Shown: positions 14,883 through 24,014, numbered from the stretch's first letter. The stretch: DNA of 64,000 nucleotides from Gammaproteobacteria bacterium (GCA_009937065.1 JAACDF010000019.1:1-64000), one strand, 5' to 3'. The notes: generated from the sequence alone by a model not told the origin. Made by a program: numbers and translations.

Positions 14883-15679
14883 TGAGCATCAACATGGCCT
14901 AGACTCACCTCACCGGCATAAACAGTTCTCAGTTTCCCAGAAAACTCTACCTCCAGACCACCGTCTGGGGAAAGGCCACGCGCTATACCTAAACCATCTC
15001 CAAACTCAGGCACTGCCACGGGCTGGTTTAACAGTAAATCGCGTCTCGACCACTTTGACATGACCCACGCCTGTAGCGCGTCATACGATAAACGGCACAT
15101 ATCAACGATCGCAGGTGCAACCAACTCAACAACCATGAACAAATCGACTGCCGCATCAGTATGCTTGCTGAGACAGGTCACCGGCCGCTGCAACAAGGTG
15201 GGGTCAGGGTGCGACTCAACGTTGAGCCCAAGCCCAATCACCACTGCAACTCGGCCGCAGGGCAAACCAACTGTCTCCAACAGGACACCACCCACTTTCA
15301 TACCTCCAAGGTACAGATCGTTTGGCCATTTAATCTTGCAGTCAAGCGATAGGTCACGCTCAAGTGCATCGGCGACGGCAAGTGTGACTCCTAGTGACCA
15401 CAGACTGAGCTCATTGAGCGAACGGTCCGAGTGAACGCAGTAGGACAAATATAGATTCCCTGCCGGAGGACTCTGCCAGAGACTTCCACGGCGCCCGACG
15501 CCCGCTGTCTGCTCGCGAGCGAGTAAAAAGGTCTGGTTTGACGTCGCGGCCTGCGATTTCAGTTGCGCATTCGTGGAGCCAATGGTCTCGACCACTGACA
15601 GTCGAACGCCGGAATCCAAGATTGACACAAGTCGGTGGCGCAAGTCCGCCTCTTGCTCCTTAAGTTTTATGGCAGTCAT
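14879..15679 (-). CDS. birA: biotin--[acetyl-CoA-carboxylase] ligase, lacking the DNA-binding domain
   Basis: 266 residues. It activates biotin with ATP and transfers it to the carboxyl carrier protein of acetyl-CoA carboxylase. The catalytic motifs GVGRRGSLWQSPPAGNLYLS (about 60-80) and KWPNDLYLGGMKVGGVLLE (about 118-136) are present, followed by the C-terminal SH3-like domain. E. coli BirA (321 residues) has an N-terminal winged helix. Here the catalytic domain begins almost at once, so this is a monofunctional ligase unlikely to repress biotin genes. It overlaps coaX by 4 nt. Confidence 0.95.
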   Translation of the reverse strand: MTAIKLKEQEADLRHRLVSILDSGVRLSVVETIGSTNAQLKSQAATSNQTFLLAREQTAGVGRRGSLWQSPPAGNLYLSYCVHSDRSLNELSLWSLGVTLAVADALERDLSLDCKIKWPNDLYLGGMKVGGVLLETVGLPCGRVAVVIGLGLNVESHPDPTLLQRPVTCLSKHTDAAVDLFMVVELVAPAIVDMCRLSYDALQAWVMSKWSRRDLLLNQPVAVPEFGDGLGIARGLSPDGGLEVEFSGKLRTVYAGEVSLGHVDAQ

Positions 15680-15715
15680 CGGTCATTCAGAAATTGTGAG
15701 AATCGGAGGCTGATC

Positions 15716-16093
15716 ATGGATGATATGGTATACGCTTTCCTTTGCTCAGGTACGGAGTTGCGCATCAATATGTACACAAAACTCAGACTGGTTGCGGTGT
15801 GTTTTGCTGTTGCCATCGGCGCCGGCCTTATTGGTCAGCTATGGTTTGTATCACTGAATATCCTAAGTCTGTCCGAGGCAGCGAGAGGCGTGCTGTTTTT
15901 GCTGGTAGCGCTGGGACTATTGGGCTACCAGCGGCTCAGCCTGTTTTTGAGCGCCATCATCTGCCTGCCCGCTGTCTTGACCCATCCATTAACGCCGGGC
16001 AGCAACTCTCTCGTAACGGCCCAATATGCCCTTCTCACACTTAGCCTCTTGTTGCTGTTCATGCATACACGAAAAACATCTGATGACGTGTGA
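15716..16093 (+). CDS. small membrane protein of unknown function
   Basis: 125 residues from MDDMVYAFLCSGTELR. I chose this ATG because GGAGG lies 6 nt upstream; the track start is earlier and overlaps birA, and MYTKLRL at 15770 is a possible later start. There are about three or four hydrophobic segments (residues 27-46, 50-75, 80-95 and 100-118). No known family is recognised. Its GTGTGA end overlaps the ogt start by 4 nt, so the two genes are probably translated together. It is divergent from birA. Confidence 0.7.
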   Translation: MDDMVYAFLCSGTELRINMYTKLRLVAVCFAVAIGAGLIGQLWFVSLNILSLSEAARGVLFLLVALGLLGYQRLSLFLSAIICLPAVLTHPLTPGSNSLVTAQYALLTLSLLLLFMHTRKTSDDV

Positions 16094-16608
16094 ATAATGT
16101 GACGACAGTTTATGCGCTTGAAGTGGCCAGTCCATTGGGAATGCTGCAGCTTGTAAGCGATGCAAATTATCTCGTAGAGCTCAATTGGCAAGGAGCACAC
16201 AAGCGAGTGAACAGCGCTGCCAAACCTGCGGCCGCGATACTGGTTGCCGCTGCCAACGAACTCTCACAATTTTTCGATGGCGAACGACGGCATTTCTCGG
16301 TGCCGGTAGATCCCAGAGGGACTGACTTCCAACTCAGAGTGTGGAGTGAACTTCAAAACGTAGCATGGGGTACCACCTGCACTTACGGTGACATTGCAAA
16401 GCGTCTGGGAAAACCAACAGGGTCGCGGGCAGTCGGCAGTGCCGTGGGTCGCAATCCATTACCGATCTTTATTCCCTGCCATCGCGTCGTAGGCTCGAAC
16501 GGATCTCTCACCGGCTTTTCAGGCGGACTCCAAAACAAAGGGATACTGTTGGGTTGCGAAGGGCACACGAATAGACCCGGTGGCCTCATGCATCTAGATC
16601 GGGAATAA
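16090..16608 (+). CDS. ogt: methylated-DNA--[protein]-cysteine S-methyltransferase
   Basis: 172 residues with a GTG start. A suicide repair enzyme that removes alkyl groups from O6-alkylguanine or O4-alkylthymine. The C-terminal domain has the helix-turn-helix GDIAKRLGKPTGSRAVGSAVGRNP and the active-site PCHRVVG, with the acceptor cysteine intact. The N-terminal domain has no Ada-type zinc site, which fits Ogt rather than Ada. It overlaps the upstream membrane gene (GTGA), and its 3' end overlaps the convergent YdcH-like gene by 23 nt. Confidence 0.95.
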   Translation: MNNVTTVYALEVASPLGMLQLVSDANYLVELNWQGAHKRVNSAAKPAAAILVAAANELSQFFDGERRHFSVPVDPRGTDFQLRVWSELQNVAWGTTCTYGDIAKRLGKPTGSRAVGSAVGRNPLPIFIPCHRVVGSNGSLTGFSGGLQNKGILLGCEGHTNRPGGLMHLDRE

Positions 16609-16813
16609 GCTCGTCTTTGAGGCGTTCGATTCCATCGCGCAGACGTAACTTTTCTTTTTTCATACGCTGGATCAGTAACCGATCACCCCAGGGATGCGCC
16701 TGCAGGTCAATCAATTCCTGGTCGATGACCCGATGGCGATCGATCATCAATGACAACCTCATTTGAAGTGTCATTGGCTCATTAGCCGCAGGCCGATTCT
16801 GCTCTATTATCAT
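16586..16813 (-). CDS. YdcH-like (DUF465) protein
   Basis: 75 residues from MIIEQNRPAANEPM. This ATG is 7 nt after a GGGGAG Shine-Dalgarno; the track start is an upstream TTG. The second half, DRLLIQRMKKEKLRLRDGIERLKDE, is a charged helix matching the DUF465/YdcH family of small coiled-coil proteins whose function is not established. It is convergent with ogt, the 3' ends overlapping by 23 nt. Confidence 0.85.
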   Translation of the reverse strand: MIIEQNRPAANEPMTLQMRLSLMIDRHRVIDQELIDLQAHPWGDRLLIQRMKKEKLRLRDGIERLKDELIPDLDA

Positions 16814-16934
16814 GCGCATGCTCCCCAAAGCACAGCTGTTACAATCAACGCATGTTGTCGTTGTTCAGGCAAGCACCAATTTATCCTAAGTTTTACCCCA
16901 AGGTCGCACTCGAGCCGCTGTGGTTCAAAAATCC

Positions 16935-17747
16935 TCAGCCCTGCTCACTAAAAATAGCGGCATAGTCAACGCGAGCATCACCTCCGGCAATAAAGGACTC
17001 AGCCAATAACGACGGTCGTTGATTATATTTTATCGGTTCACCGTCGAACTTGGTGACACGACCGCCGGCCGCACGAACCAGAGCATCACCAGCGGCCACA
17101 TCCCACTCACTGCAAGCCGAGGTGCGCGGGTAGACATCGGCACTGCCGACCGCCACATCACAGAACTTCACCGCGCTGCCGGCATTGCGACGAACCACGT
17201 CGCCAAAGTGCAGCGACAAGCGATCGACAAGCGCCTGCACACGTTTGGGTGAGTGCCTGTGGCTCGCAAGCATGATCAATGGCCGCTTGGAGTTCCTGCT
17301 TTGGGTTTTAACAACTGAGCCAGTCAAGCCATCTCCCTCAGCAAAGACGGCTGCACCGTTATGGACAATACCCACCCAGTGCTCTTTTCGACAGGGAATG
17401 GAGATCAATCCCAGCTCAGACACCCCATCAAGCACGAGTGCTATGTTGATGGTGAACTGATCGGTTTTTTCTATGAACTCCTTGGTGCCATCAAGAGGAT
17501 CCACCACCCAACAGGCGGGCCAGGTTAAACGGTCAACTATCTCGGCACCCTCAGATTCCTCCGACAGTATCGGTATACCAAGCGACAGTGCATCGAGGCG
17601 CTCACACAGTAATTCGTGGAGTGCCGTATCGGCATCGGTCAGGGGCGTTGCGTCCCCTTTTCGAACGACCTCCAGCTCGTCGACCTTTTCGTAAAATCCG
17701 CGCGCGAGGGCAGCCGCTTCATCGGCTATCTCCAACAACGATCTCAT
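16935..17747 (-). CDS. cysQ: 3'(2'),5'-bisphosphate nucleotidase CysQ
   Basis: 270 residues from MRSLLEIADEAAALARGFYEKV. Hydrolyses 3'-phosphoadenosine 5'-phosphate made during sulfate assimilation and by sulfotransferases (one is encoded at 59571-60542). Inositol-monophosphatase-family metal motifs are present: LSEESEG, WVVDPLDGTKEF and the C-terminal CSEWDVAAGDALV. The track extends the frame 26 codons to 17825 with no Shine-Dalgarno; family alignment favours the later start, but this is not certain. It is divergent from yrfG, its usual neighbour. Confidence 0.93.
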   Translation of the reverse strand: MRSLLEIADEAAALARGFYEKVDELEVVRKGDATPLTDADTALHELLCERLDALSLGIPILSEESEGAEIVDRLTWPACWVVDPLDGTKEFIEKTDQFTINIALVLDGVSELGLISIPCRKEHWVGIVHNGAAVFAEGDGLTGSVVKTQSRNSKRPLIMLASHRHSPKRVQALVDRLSLHFGDVVRRNAGSAVKFCDVAVGSADVYPRTSACSEWDVAAGDALVRAAGGRVTKFDGEPIKYNQRPSLLAESFIAGGDARVDYAAIFSEQG

Positions 17748-17844
17748 TAGCGTCACGAGTCCAACATCACGCTCTTTAAGAAAAGCCCGTAAACTCTCGT
17801 TGTTATTCGACTGAAGCCACCACATTAGAGAAGACTAACACCAC

Positions 17845-18555
17845 ATGAAGCTTAAGACCGGAAGCGGCGCACATCTTGACTCAGTAGATTGGACACAAGT
17901 TGACCACGTGCTGTTGGATATGGACGGTACGCTGTTAGATCTCGCCTTTGATAATGACTTTTGGGGGCGCCGTATCCACGAGAAGTATGCGTCGATTCAT
18001 CAGATCAGCGTTGAAGAAGCTGTCGAAAAATTTAAACCGCTGTTCCAAGATGTTGCCGGCACCCTGAGCTGGTACTCGACTGACTTTTGGAGTAAGCAGT
18101 TTGGCTACAGCATTATTGAGCACTCGCGAGAGTATTCGAGCGGGATCCGGTGGCTACCCTTTGCAAAAGAATTCCTTCATGCACTGCGCCATAGAGGTGT
18201 TAGGTCGACAATAGTTACCAATGCGCACCCCGACATCGTGGATCTTAAACACCAGATCACAGGAATCGAGGACTTGGTAGACAGTACCGTTAGCAGTCAC
18301 ACATTGGGCCACGCCAAGGAGTCATCCGAGTTTTGGAAGAAACTTCAGACCGATTTGAAGTTTAGTCTGGGTTCAACGCTTTTCTTCGATGATTCGCCAG
18401 CTGTGCTAGCGGCGGCCATGGACTATGGTATCGAGGGATCGATTGCCATTTGCCATCCAGACAGCACCCGACCGAAACGCATGCCTGCATCCCCTCTCGC
18501 CATCGACAATTTTAAAAAACTGACTTCGAATCTTAGTAACAAAGGTACTCATTAA
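17845..18555 (+). CDS. yrfG: GMP/IMP 5'-nucleotidase YrfG
   Basis: 236-residue HAD hydrolase. Motif I DMDGTLLDL is at about 26-34, motif II VTNAHPD near 120, and motif III/IV FFDDSPAVLAAA near 178. The arrangement with cysQ and hslR is the same neighbourhood as E. coli yrfG-hslR and supports YrfG over other HAD enzymes. It dephosphorylates GMP and IMP in purine turnover. The stop overlaps the hslR start (TAATG). Confidence 0.88.
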   Translation: MKLKTGSGAHLDSVDWTQVDHVLLDMDGTLLDLAFDNDFWGRRIHEKYASIHQISVEEAVEKFKPLFQDVAGTLSWYSTDFWSKQFGYSIIEHSREYSSGIRWLPFAKEFLHALRHRGVRSTIVTNAHPDIVDLKHQITGIEDLVDSTVSSHTLGHAKESSEFWKKLQTDLKFSLGSTLFFDDSPAVLAAAMDYGIEGSIAICHPDSTRPKRMPASPLAIDNFKKLTSNLSNKGTH

Positions 18556-18941
18556 TGGATCGTTTACGTGTAGACAAATGGCTGTGGGCGGCGCGTTTTT
18601 TCAAAACACGGTCTATTGCTAAAACTGCAATCGAGGGTGGAAAAGTTCATCTCGATGGTCAACGCGTAAAAGTGTCACGAGAGATTTGTGTCGGTGAGAT
18701 CTTGGTGATCAAACAGGGCTGGGACGAAAAAGAAGTGGTTGTGCTTGGGTTAAGCGCACAGCGGGGCCCTGCGCCCATTGCGCAAGCGCTCTATGAAGAG
18801 ACTTCGGCTAGCATCGAAAAGCGGGAGCGAGAAGCCCAAGCCAGAAAAGCGGCCGGAGGTGCTGTGGCACGGCCAACTCAAAAGCCTGGAAAACATCAAC
18901 GTAAAGCTCTCGAGCGTCTGCGAAAACAATTCGATATCTAG
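18555..18941 (+). CDS. hslR: ribosome-associated heat shock protein Hsp15
   Basis: 128 residues. An S4 RNA-binding domain at about 3-60 (RVDKWLWAARFFKTRSIAKTAIEGGKVHLDGQRVK) is followed by a basic tail, as in Hsp15, which binds free 50S subunits carrying stalled nascent chains and helps recycle them. It is translationally coupled to yrfG. The stop shares the palindrome CTAG with the stop of the convergent cyclase gene. Confidence 0.94.
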   Translation: MDRLRVDKWLWAARFFKTRSIAKTAIEGGKVHLDGQRVKVSREICVGEILVIKQGWDEKEVVVLGLSAQRGPAPIAQALYEETSASIEKREREAQARKAAGGAVARPTQKPGKHQRKALERLRKQFDI

Positions 18942-20161
18942 GACTGAGCTTCGGCTTCTAACTCACCACAGGTCACGCGATTACGGCCATTGGTTTTGCT
19001 CAAGTACAAGGCATCGTCCGCCGCTTTGAGCAATGTATCGAACTCCAGCTCCCATTCAGGGACACAGGATATGACCCCTATAGACACAGTTACATACTCG
19101 GCGGTCAGTGATTTCTCATGGGGAATCTTCAGCTCGAGCACCTTCATACGGAGTTCTTCAGCCAACTCAAGTGCAGCCGTGCGATTGACGGTTGGGTAAA
19201 AAATAATGAACTCCTCACCCCCCATCCGAGCCGCAAACTCTCCTGCCCGACTGCTCATTTCAAGCATGACATTGGCCAATTGCTGAAGCACTTGATCCCC
19301 CGCGGGATGACCGTAGTTGTCGTTGTACGTTTTAAAGTGATCAACATCCAGCGCGATAACGGCGATAGGGAGCTGCATTCGCTTCATACGAGCCAACTCA
19401 TCGTTGATGATGATGTTGACGCCACGACGGTTGCGAAGCCCCGTCATTTCATCAATCGTTGCTTGTTCCGCAAGCTGACGTCGCGCGTCCTGGAGCTGCA
19501 AGTTTCTCGTTTTCAGACTGTCCGTTAACGATGCCAAGTCCTTGCTCATCGCGGCGCGCTCAAGACTGGTCTCCACCATCTCCGAAAATGCACCGCTCAT
19601 CCACTCGCTGGCGATGACCAGAAAGACCGATAGCCCAACTAAAAGAATCGCGAGCCCTGAGTTGAACGGACGATCCTCAGCATGCCAGGCAAGCCACAGC
19701 GCGATGCTCCCCAGAGAGAAGACCAATTGGGTCAGGTAGGCTTGACGAATAACCACCGACACGGCAATGGTGACTACCGAAATAATGGCGACCACACCCA
19801 CGCATAAATAAAAGATAAGATCGGAAAGGTATGGGTCCAGCCATATCACCGTACCGCCCCAAATAGCCCCTGACACAGCGGCATAGAGCAGGAGCTCATT
19901 AAAGACGGCCGGGCGCTGGGTAAAGTGCCTACTGGTCTCCAGTGTCCGGTTAATACGTTGCGACCACCATAGATTGAGTAACAGCAGTGATATCGCCCAG
20001 GCGAGCATAACTTGGCTGTTCAAACTGTAAAAGCCAGCAAGACCCAGACTGACAATACCTAATAACTGAGCACCTACACCCGCGTAGCGACTTCCGCGCA
20101 GATGCAGCTCCAACTTAGCAGAGACAATCTGATTGTCGGCAATCCGGCGTTGATAAAGCAT
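18938..20161 (-). CDS. membrane-anchored diguanylate cyclase (GGDEF)
   Basis: 407 residues. The N-terminal half has about six hydrophobic segments (roughly 28-48, 50-67, 88-106, 114-140, 143-160 and 168-186). A coiled-coil linker spans about 200-232. The GGDEF domain is at 235-400, with the active loop GGEEF at 314-318, which should be catalytically competent for making cyclic-di-GMP. The inhibitory I-site position five residues before the loop reads RAGE instead of RxxD, so product inhibition may be weak or absent. No PAS or receiver domain is present; the signal sensed by the membrane part is unknown. It is divergent from the gene at 20264. Confidence 0.93.
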   Translation of the reverse strand: MLYQRRIADNQIVSAKLELHLRGSRYAGVGAQLLGIVSLGLAGFYSLNSQVMLAWAISLLLLNLWWSQRINRTLETSRHFTQRPAVFNELLLYAAVSGAIWGGTVIWLDPYLSDLIFYLCVGVVAIISVVTIAVSVVIRQAYLTQLVFSLGSIALWLAWHAEDRPFNSGLAILLVGLSVFLVIASEWMSGAFSEMVETSLERAAMSKDLASLTDSLKTRNLQLQDARRQLAEQATIDEMTGLRNRRGVNIIINDELARMKRMQLPIAVIALDVDHFKTYNDNYGHPAGDQVLQQLANVMLEMSSRAGEFAARMGGEEFIIFYPTVNRTAALELAEELRMKVLELKIPHEKSLTAEYVTVSIGVISCVPEWELEFDTLLKAADDALYLSKTNGRNRVTCGELEAEAQS

Positions 20162-20263
20162 TGGCGCTCTTTTAAGTCAGCAGTTCGAATCAGTTCGATT
20201 ATGCAGGAAGTGTCGCACAGGGCATACTGCTGATGACGAAAGGGGGGCTTTAGGGAAACGAGT

Positions 20264-20971
20264 ATGTTGCGGGTGGTCTGGCTTATAATTTTGGCGCCCT
20301 TGTTAATTGTGGCCCTCCGGCGTACGGCGCTAGACCCCAATGCGCGGGAAATTTCATGCCTCGACGCACAAACCGCCTTTGAAACGCAGGATTTTTCGGC
20401 GTCACTTCCAGCCGACCCCGCGCTGATTATTGGTAATCAGCGCGTAAAGTATTGGCTCGATTCGCCAACCCAACTTGGCACCACGCCAGTTCTGAAACGA
20501 ACGATCGGCGGCTTGCAGCCGCGCCATTTAAATGAGTGCTTTCCTCGCTTGATTGGTCACTACCAGCCAGAAAGCGTATTTCTGATTCTCGACACTGAAC
20601 ATCTCCTGATGACACCGCCTGAGGACTTGCTGGTTTCACTACAAGGCATCATGGAGCAGCGTTCCGTTTACAGTTTACGGTTTGAACTGACGGTTATAGG
20701 GCCTATAACGTCGCCCATCGTATCGGCAGTAGATCGCGGTAAATTCGCCAACATCAAGAACGAGCTTCGAGACTGGTCCGCGCGAACCTTGGGCACACGC
20801 TACCTGGCCGCAGATGGGCTTTTTACAAGTGATAATGGCGAGGTAAGCCCACGTTACTTCTGGCCTAACGGAAACACGCTGACCAAGGAAGGCTACGCGA
20901 AGTTGACGAGCTGGCTTGTTGCACTGTCAAATGAGCGTAAAAAAGAATTTACGGGTATAGTGTCAAGATGA
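20264..20971 (+). CDS. uncharacterised protein with degenerate SGNH-hydrolase-like layout
   Basis: 235 residues with one N-terminal hydrophobic segment (about 3-19), so it is exported or anchored. The order of blocks, IIGNQRVKYWL, then TIGGLQ, then HYQPESVFLILD, and finally NGNTLTKEGYAKLTSWL, resembles the SGNH/GDSL fold. The first-block Ser and the C-terminal DxxH catalytic pair are not evident, so it may not be an esterase. This family assignment is tentative. The stop overlaps the dxs start as ATGA, placing it first in the isoprenoid operon. Confidence 0.7.
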   Translation: MLRVVWLIILAPLLIVALRRTALDPNAREISCLDAQTAFETQDFSASLPADPALIIGNQRVKYWLDSPTQLGTTPVLKRTIGGLQPRHLNECFPRLIGHYQPESVFLILDTEHLLMTPPEDLLVSLQGIMEQRSVYSLRFELTVIGPITSPIVSAVDRGKFANIKNELRDWSARTLGTRYLAADGLFTSDNGEVSPRYFWPNGNTLTKEGYAKLTSWLVALSNERKKEFTGIVSR

Positions 20972-22887
20972 ATTTTGATCAACTTCCAACAGCGGCACCG
21001 CAAACGCCAGTCTTAGATCGTATCGACGCCGTGCACGAGGAAATCAGTGCACTTAGTAGCGATGAGCTAGTCACTCTCGCAAATGAGTTACGTGAGTTTC
21101 TTCTCTATTCGGTTTCAACAACGGGTGGTCACTTTGGTGCGGGGTTGGGCGTCGTCGAGTTAACGGTTGCCTTACATCACGTCTTTAATACGCCCGATGA
21201 CCGCATTGTCTGGGACGTGGGTCACCAATGCTACCCCCACAAAGTGCTGACTGGCCGAAGAGATCGTATGGGATCTATGCGTCAAAAAGGCGGATTAAGC
21301 GGCTTCCCAAAGCGCAGCGAGAGTGAGTTCGATACATTTGGTGTGGGGCACTCCTCTACCAGTATCTCAGCCGCGATGGGGATGGCGTTAGCAGCGAAAC
21401 AACAAGGCATCGATCGCAAAGTCGTTGCTGTTATCGGGGATGGCGCCATCACTGGCGGCATGGCTTTCGAGGCACTGGCACATGCTGGGCATGAGCGACC
21501 CAACATGCTGGTAATCCTCAACGACAATCAGATGTCTATCGGCCACAACACGGGGGGACTAGCCAGCTATTTCGCCAGAATTTGGGCAACTCAAACCTAC
21601 CTGACCCTGAGAGAGACATCGAAGAAGCTATTGGAGCACGTGAAACCTGCCTGGGATTTAGCAAAGCGCACCGAGGAACACATGAAAGGCATGGTCGCTC
21701 CCGGCACACTGTTTGAGGAACTGGGCTGGCACTACATTGGACCTCTTGACGGTCACGACCTGCCATCATTGGTGGAGGTACTGAAGCGCGTTTCGGCGCT
21801 AAGTGGGCCCCAGATCCTGCATATCCGGACTATTAAGGGCAAAGGGTTTACACCTGCAGAGGAAGATCCCGTTGGCTACCACGCGCTCGGCAAAATCGAA
21901 CCAAAAAAAGATGTCGCTAAGGCATCTCCGGCAGCCCCAAAACCGCCAAAATATCAGGATGTGTTCGGCCAGTGGCTGTGCGATACAGCTGAAGTTGACC
22001 CGCTTTTGGCAGGGATCACACCGGCAATGTGCGAAGGTTCAGGCATGGTCAACTTTGCTGCCAACTATCCCGATCGTTACTACGACGTTGCCATTGCTGA
22101 GCAACATGCAGTGACATTGGCAGCAGGAATGGCCTGCGACGGCCTAAAACCCGTTGTTGCCATTTACTCCACTTTCTTACAACGTGGCTATGATCAATTA
22201 ATCCATGACGTTGCACTGCAAAATTTGGACGTTACGTTTGCCATCGATCGTGCCGGCTTAGTAGGCCAGGACGGAGCCACGCATCACGGTGCCTTTGATC
22301 TGAGTTATATGCGATGCATACCCAATCTCATCATTGCAGCACCGAGCAATGAAAACGACTGTCGGCAGATGTTAGTGAGCGCTTACAATCACAAAGGCCC
22401 CTCGGCGGTAAGATACCCTCGCGGAGAAGGCATTGGCGTTCGCATTGAGCCTGAGCTTGTGGGCGTGGAGATTGGAAAAGGAAAAGTCGTTAGAGAAGGC
22501 CGCGATGTTGCGATACTCAATTTTGGCGTACTTTTAACCGAGGCGGAAAAAGCGGCCGAGACACTCGATGCAACCGTTGCCGACATGCGCTGGGTAAAAC
22601 CGCTCGATACTGATCTGATCTGCGAGCTCGCAAAAACGCACTCTCTGCTGATCACAGTTGAGGAAAATGTTATCGCTGGCGGAGCAGGTAGCGCGGTGGC
22701 TGAATTCTTAACCGAACAGGGACTTGGTATTGATATTCGTCATGTGGCAATAGATGACCGATTTATTGATCACGCAAGCCAAGGCGAAACTCGCTCTGAT
22801 GCAGGCTTGGGCTATGAGGATATTGTATCCAAAGCCGGAGAAAGCCACGGTAAACTCAGCGCAGCGAAAACTGCGGTGGCATCATGA
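20968..22887 (+). CDS. dxs: 1-deoxy-D-xylulose-5-phosphate synthase
   Basis: 639 residues. Thiamine-diphosphate enzyme that condenses pyruvate and glyceraldehyde 3-phosphate, the entry step of the MEP isoprenoid pathway. The TPP-binding motif runs from GDGAITGGMAFEALAHAG to NDNQMSIGHNTGG. The transketolase central domain (AIAEQHAVTLAAGMA) and C-terminal domain are complete. Both ends overlap neighbours by 4 nt (ATGA), making a tightly coupled SGNH-like/dxs/xseB unit with ispA behind it. Confidence 0.98.
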   Translation: MNFDQLPTAAPQTPVLDRIDAVHEEISALSSDELVTLANELREFLLYSVSTTGGHFGAGLGVVELTVALHHVFNTPDDRIVWDVGHQCYPHKVLTGRRDRMGSMRQKGGLSGFPKRSESEFDTFGVGHSSTSISAAMGMALAAKQQGIDRKVVAVIGDGAITGGMAFEALAHAGHERPNMLVILNDNQMSIGHNTGGLASYFARIWATQTYLTLRETSKKLLEHVKPAWDLAKRTEEHMKGMVAPGTLFEELGWHYIGPLDGHDLPSLVEVLKRVSALSGPQILHIRTIKGKGFTPAEEDPVGYHALGKIEPKKDVAKASPAAPKPPKYQDVFGQWLCDTAEVDPLLAGITPAMCEGSGMVNFAANYPDRYYDVAIAEQHAVTLAAGMACDGLKPVVAIYSTFLQRGYDQLIHDVALQNLDVTFAIDRAGLVGQDGATHHGAFDLSYMRCIPNLIIAAPSNENDCRQMLVSAYNHKGPSAVRYPRGEGIGVRIEPELVGVEIGKGKVVREGRDVAILNFGVLLTEAEKAAETLDATVADMRWVKPLDTDLICELAKTHSLLITVEENVIAGGAGSAVAEFLTEQGLGIDIRHVAIDDRFIDHASQGETRSDAGLGYEDIVSKAGESHGKLSAAKTAVAS

Positions 22888-23090
22888 GCGACGAAAAAAA
22901 CGAAAAAAAACTCAGCGAACAGATTGATGAACTTTCAGTGCTGGTAAAACGGCTTGAAGACCCATCAATCGAACTTGAAGATGCGCTGGGCGTCTACGAA
23001 TCCGGGATGAAGATTGCTCAAGCAGCGCAAAAAGCCCTCGAGCAGGCTCAGCAACGGATCGAGACCGTATCGGGCACCACCGAAAACTAG
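22884..23090 (+). CDS. xseB: exodeoxyribonuclease VII small subunit
   Basis: 68 residues, close to the family size of about 70-80. The core LSVLVKRLEDPSIELEDALGVYESGMKIAQAAQKAL is the XseB signature. Several small subunits assemble with XseA to degrade single-stranded DNA. It is coupled to dxs by ATGA overlap and followed by ispA after 17 nt. The E. coli order is xseB-ispA-dxs; here dxs has moved to the front. Confidence 0.96.
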   Translation: MSDEKNEKKLSEQIDELSVLVKRLEDPSIELEDALGVYESGMKIAQAAQKALEQAQQRIETVSGTTEN

Positions 23091-23107
23091 GGCAGAGATA
23101 CACCGAG

Positions 23108-23953
23108 ATGGATGCATCAGGTCTACAACTGTCCTCCCCTATCGAATGCAGTGACTCACGCCTTGATGAAGCTCTGAACTACGCGCTGTCCAATGCGGGC
23201 AAGCAGCTTCGAAGTCGCCTGTGCAGAGTCACATCTGCTGTGATTGCCGGCTCCGAACTACCATCTGCGATCAGAGCGGGTGAGGCCATCGAGTTTCTAC
23301 ACACCTACTCCCTGATTCACGATGATTTGCCGTCGATGGACGATGATGACCTACGTCGGGGCAAGCCTACAGTCCATAAAGCATATGACGAGGCCACCGC
23401 GATTCTTGTTGGCGACGGCCTGCAGGCGCTCGCTTTTGAATGGATTGTCGACACACCGGAGTTGACTGCCGATCAACAAGTGCGACTGATTAAGTTACTC
23501 AGCAAATCGATCGGCTTCGATGGAATGGTGGGCGGTCAAGCTATGGATATTGCGGCCGAAGGTCAATCACTCGAGCCGGCAGACCTCGCACAAGTCCACG
23601 CACGAAAAACCGGCGCCCTCATTGAAGCATCCGTCGTGGCTGGGGCGATATGTGCGGATGCAACCGACTTTCAGCAAGCCGCGCTCAGAGCGTTTGCTCA
23701 GCGGATAGGGCTTGCTTTTCAAGTGATGGACGATGTCCTCGATGTGACTGCAACCTCGGAAGAGCTGGGAAAGACCGCGGGGAAGGATATCGATGCCGAG
23801 AAGTCGACCTATGTCGCATCGTTAGGAGCAGAGGGTGCGCGAATCTACGCGGAAACCCTGCTGACTGAGGCCATAGATGCATTGGTTGATTTTGGTGATG
23901 CGGCAGTGGAACTCAAGCAGCTGGGCCACCTCATGGTGCATCGCTCTTTTTGA
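23108..23953 (+). CDS. ispA: (2E,6E)-farnesyl diphosphate synthase
   Basis: 281 residues. Adds isopentenyl units to dimethylallyl and geranyl diphosphate. Both aspartate-rich motifs are present: the first, DDLPSMDDDDLRRG, at about 74-87 and the second, DDVLDVT, near 208. The residues before the first motif (LHTYSLIHDD) fit a C15 synthase. It is the last gene of the dxs operon and convergent with pgpA, 61 nt away. Confidence 0.96.
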   Translation: MDASGLQLSSPIECSDSRLDEALNYALSNAGKQLRSRLCRVTSAVIAGSELPSAIRAGEAIEFLHTYSLIHDDLPSMDDDDLRRGKPTVHKAYDEATAILVGDGLQALAFEWIVDTPELTADQQVRLIKLLSKSIGFDGMVGGQAMDIAAEGQSLEPADLAQVHARKTGALIEASVVAGAICADATDFQQAALRAFAQRIGLAFQVMDDVLDVTATSEELGKTAGKDIDAEKSTYVASLGAEGARIYAETLLTEAIDALVDFGDAAVELKQLGHLMVHRSF

Positions 23954-24014
23954 AGCGACTGGGTGACCGTTTCCCGTGACATCACCAAAGCAAAATAAAC
24001 TGTGGAGCGCTTCG

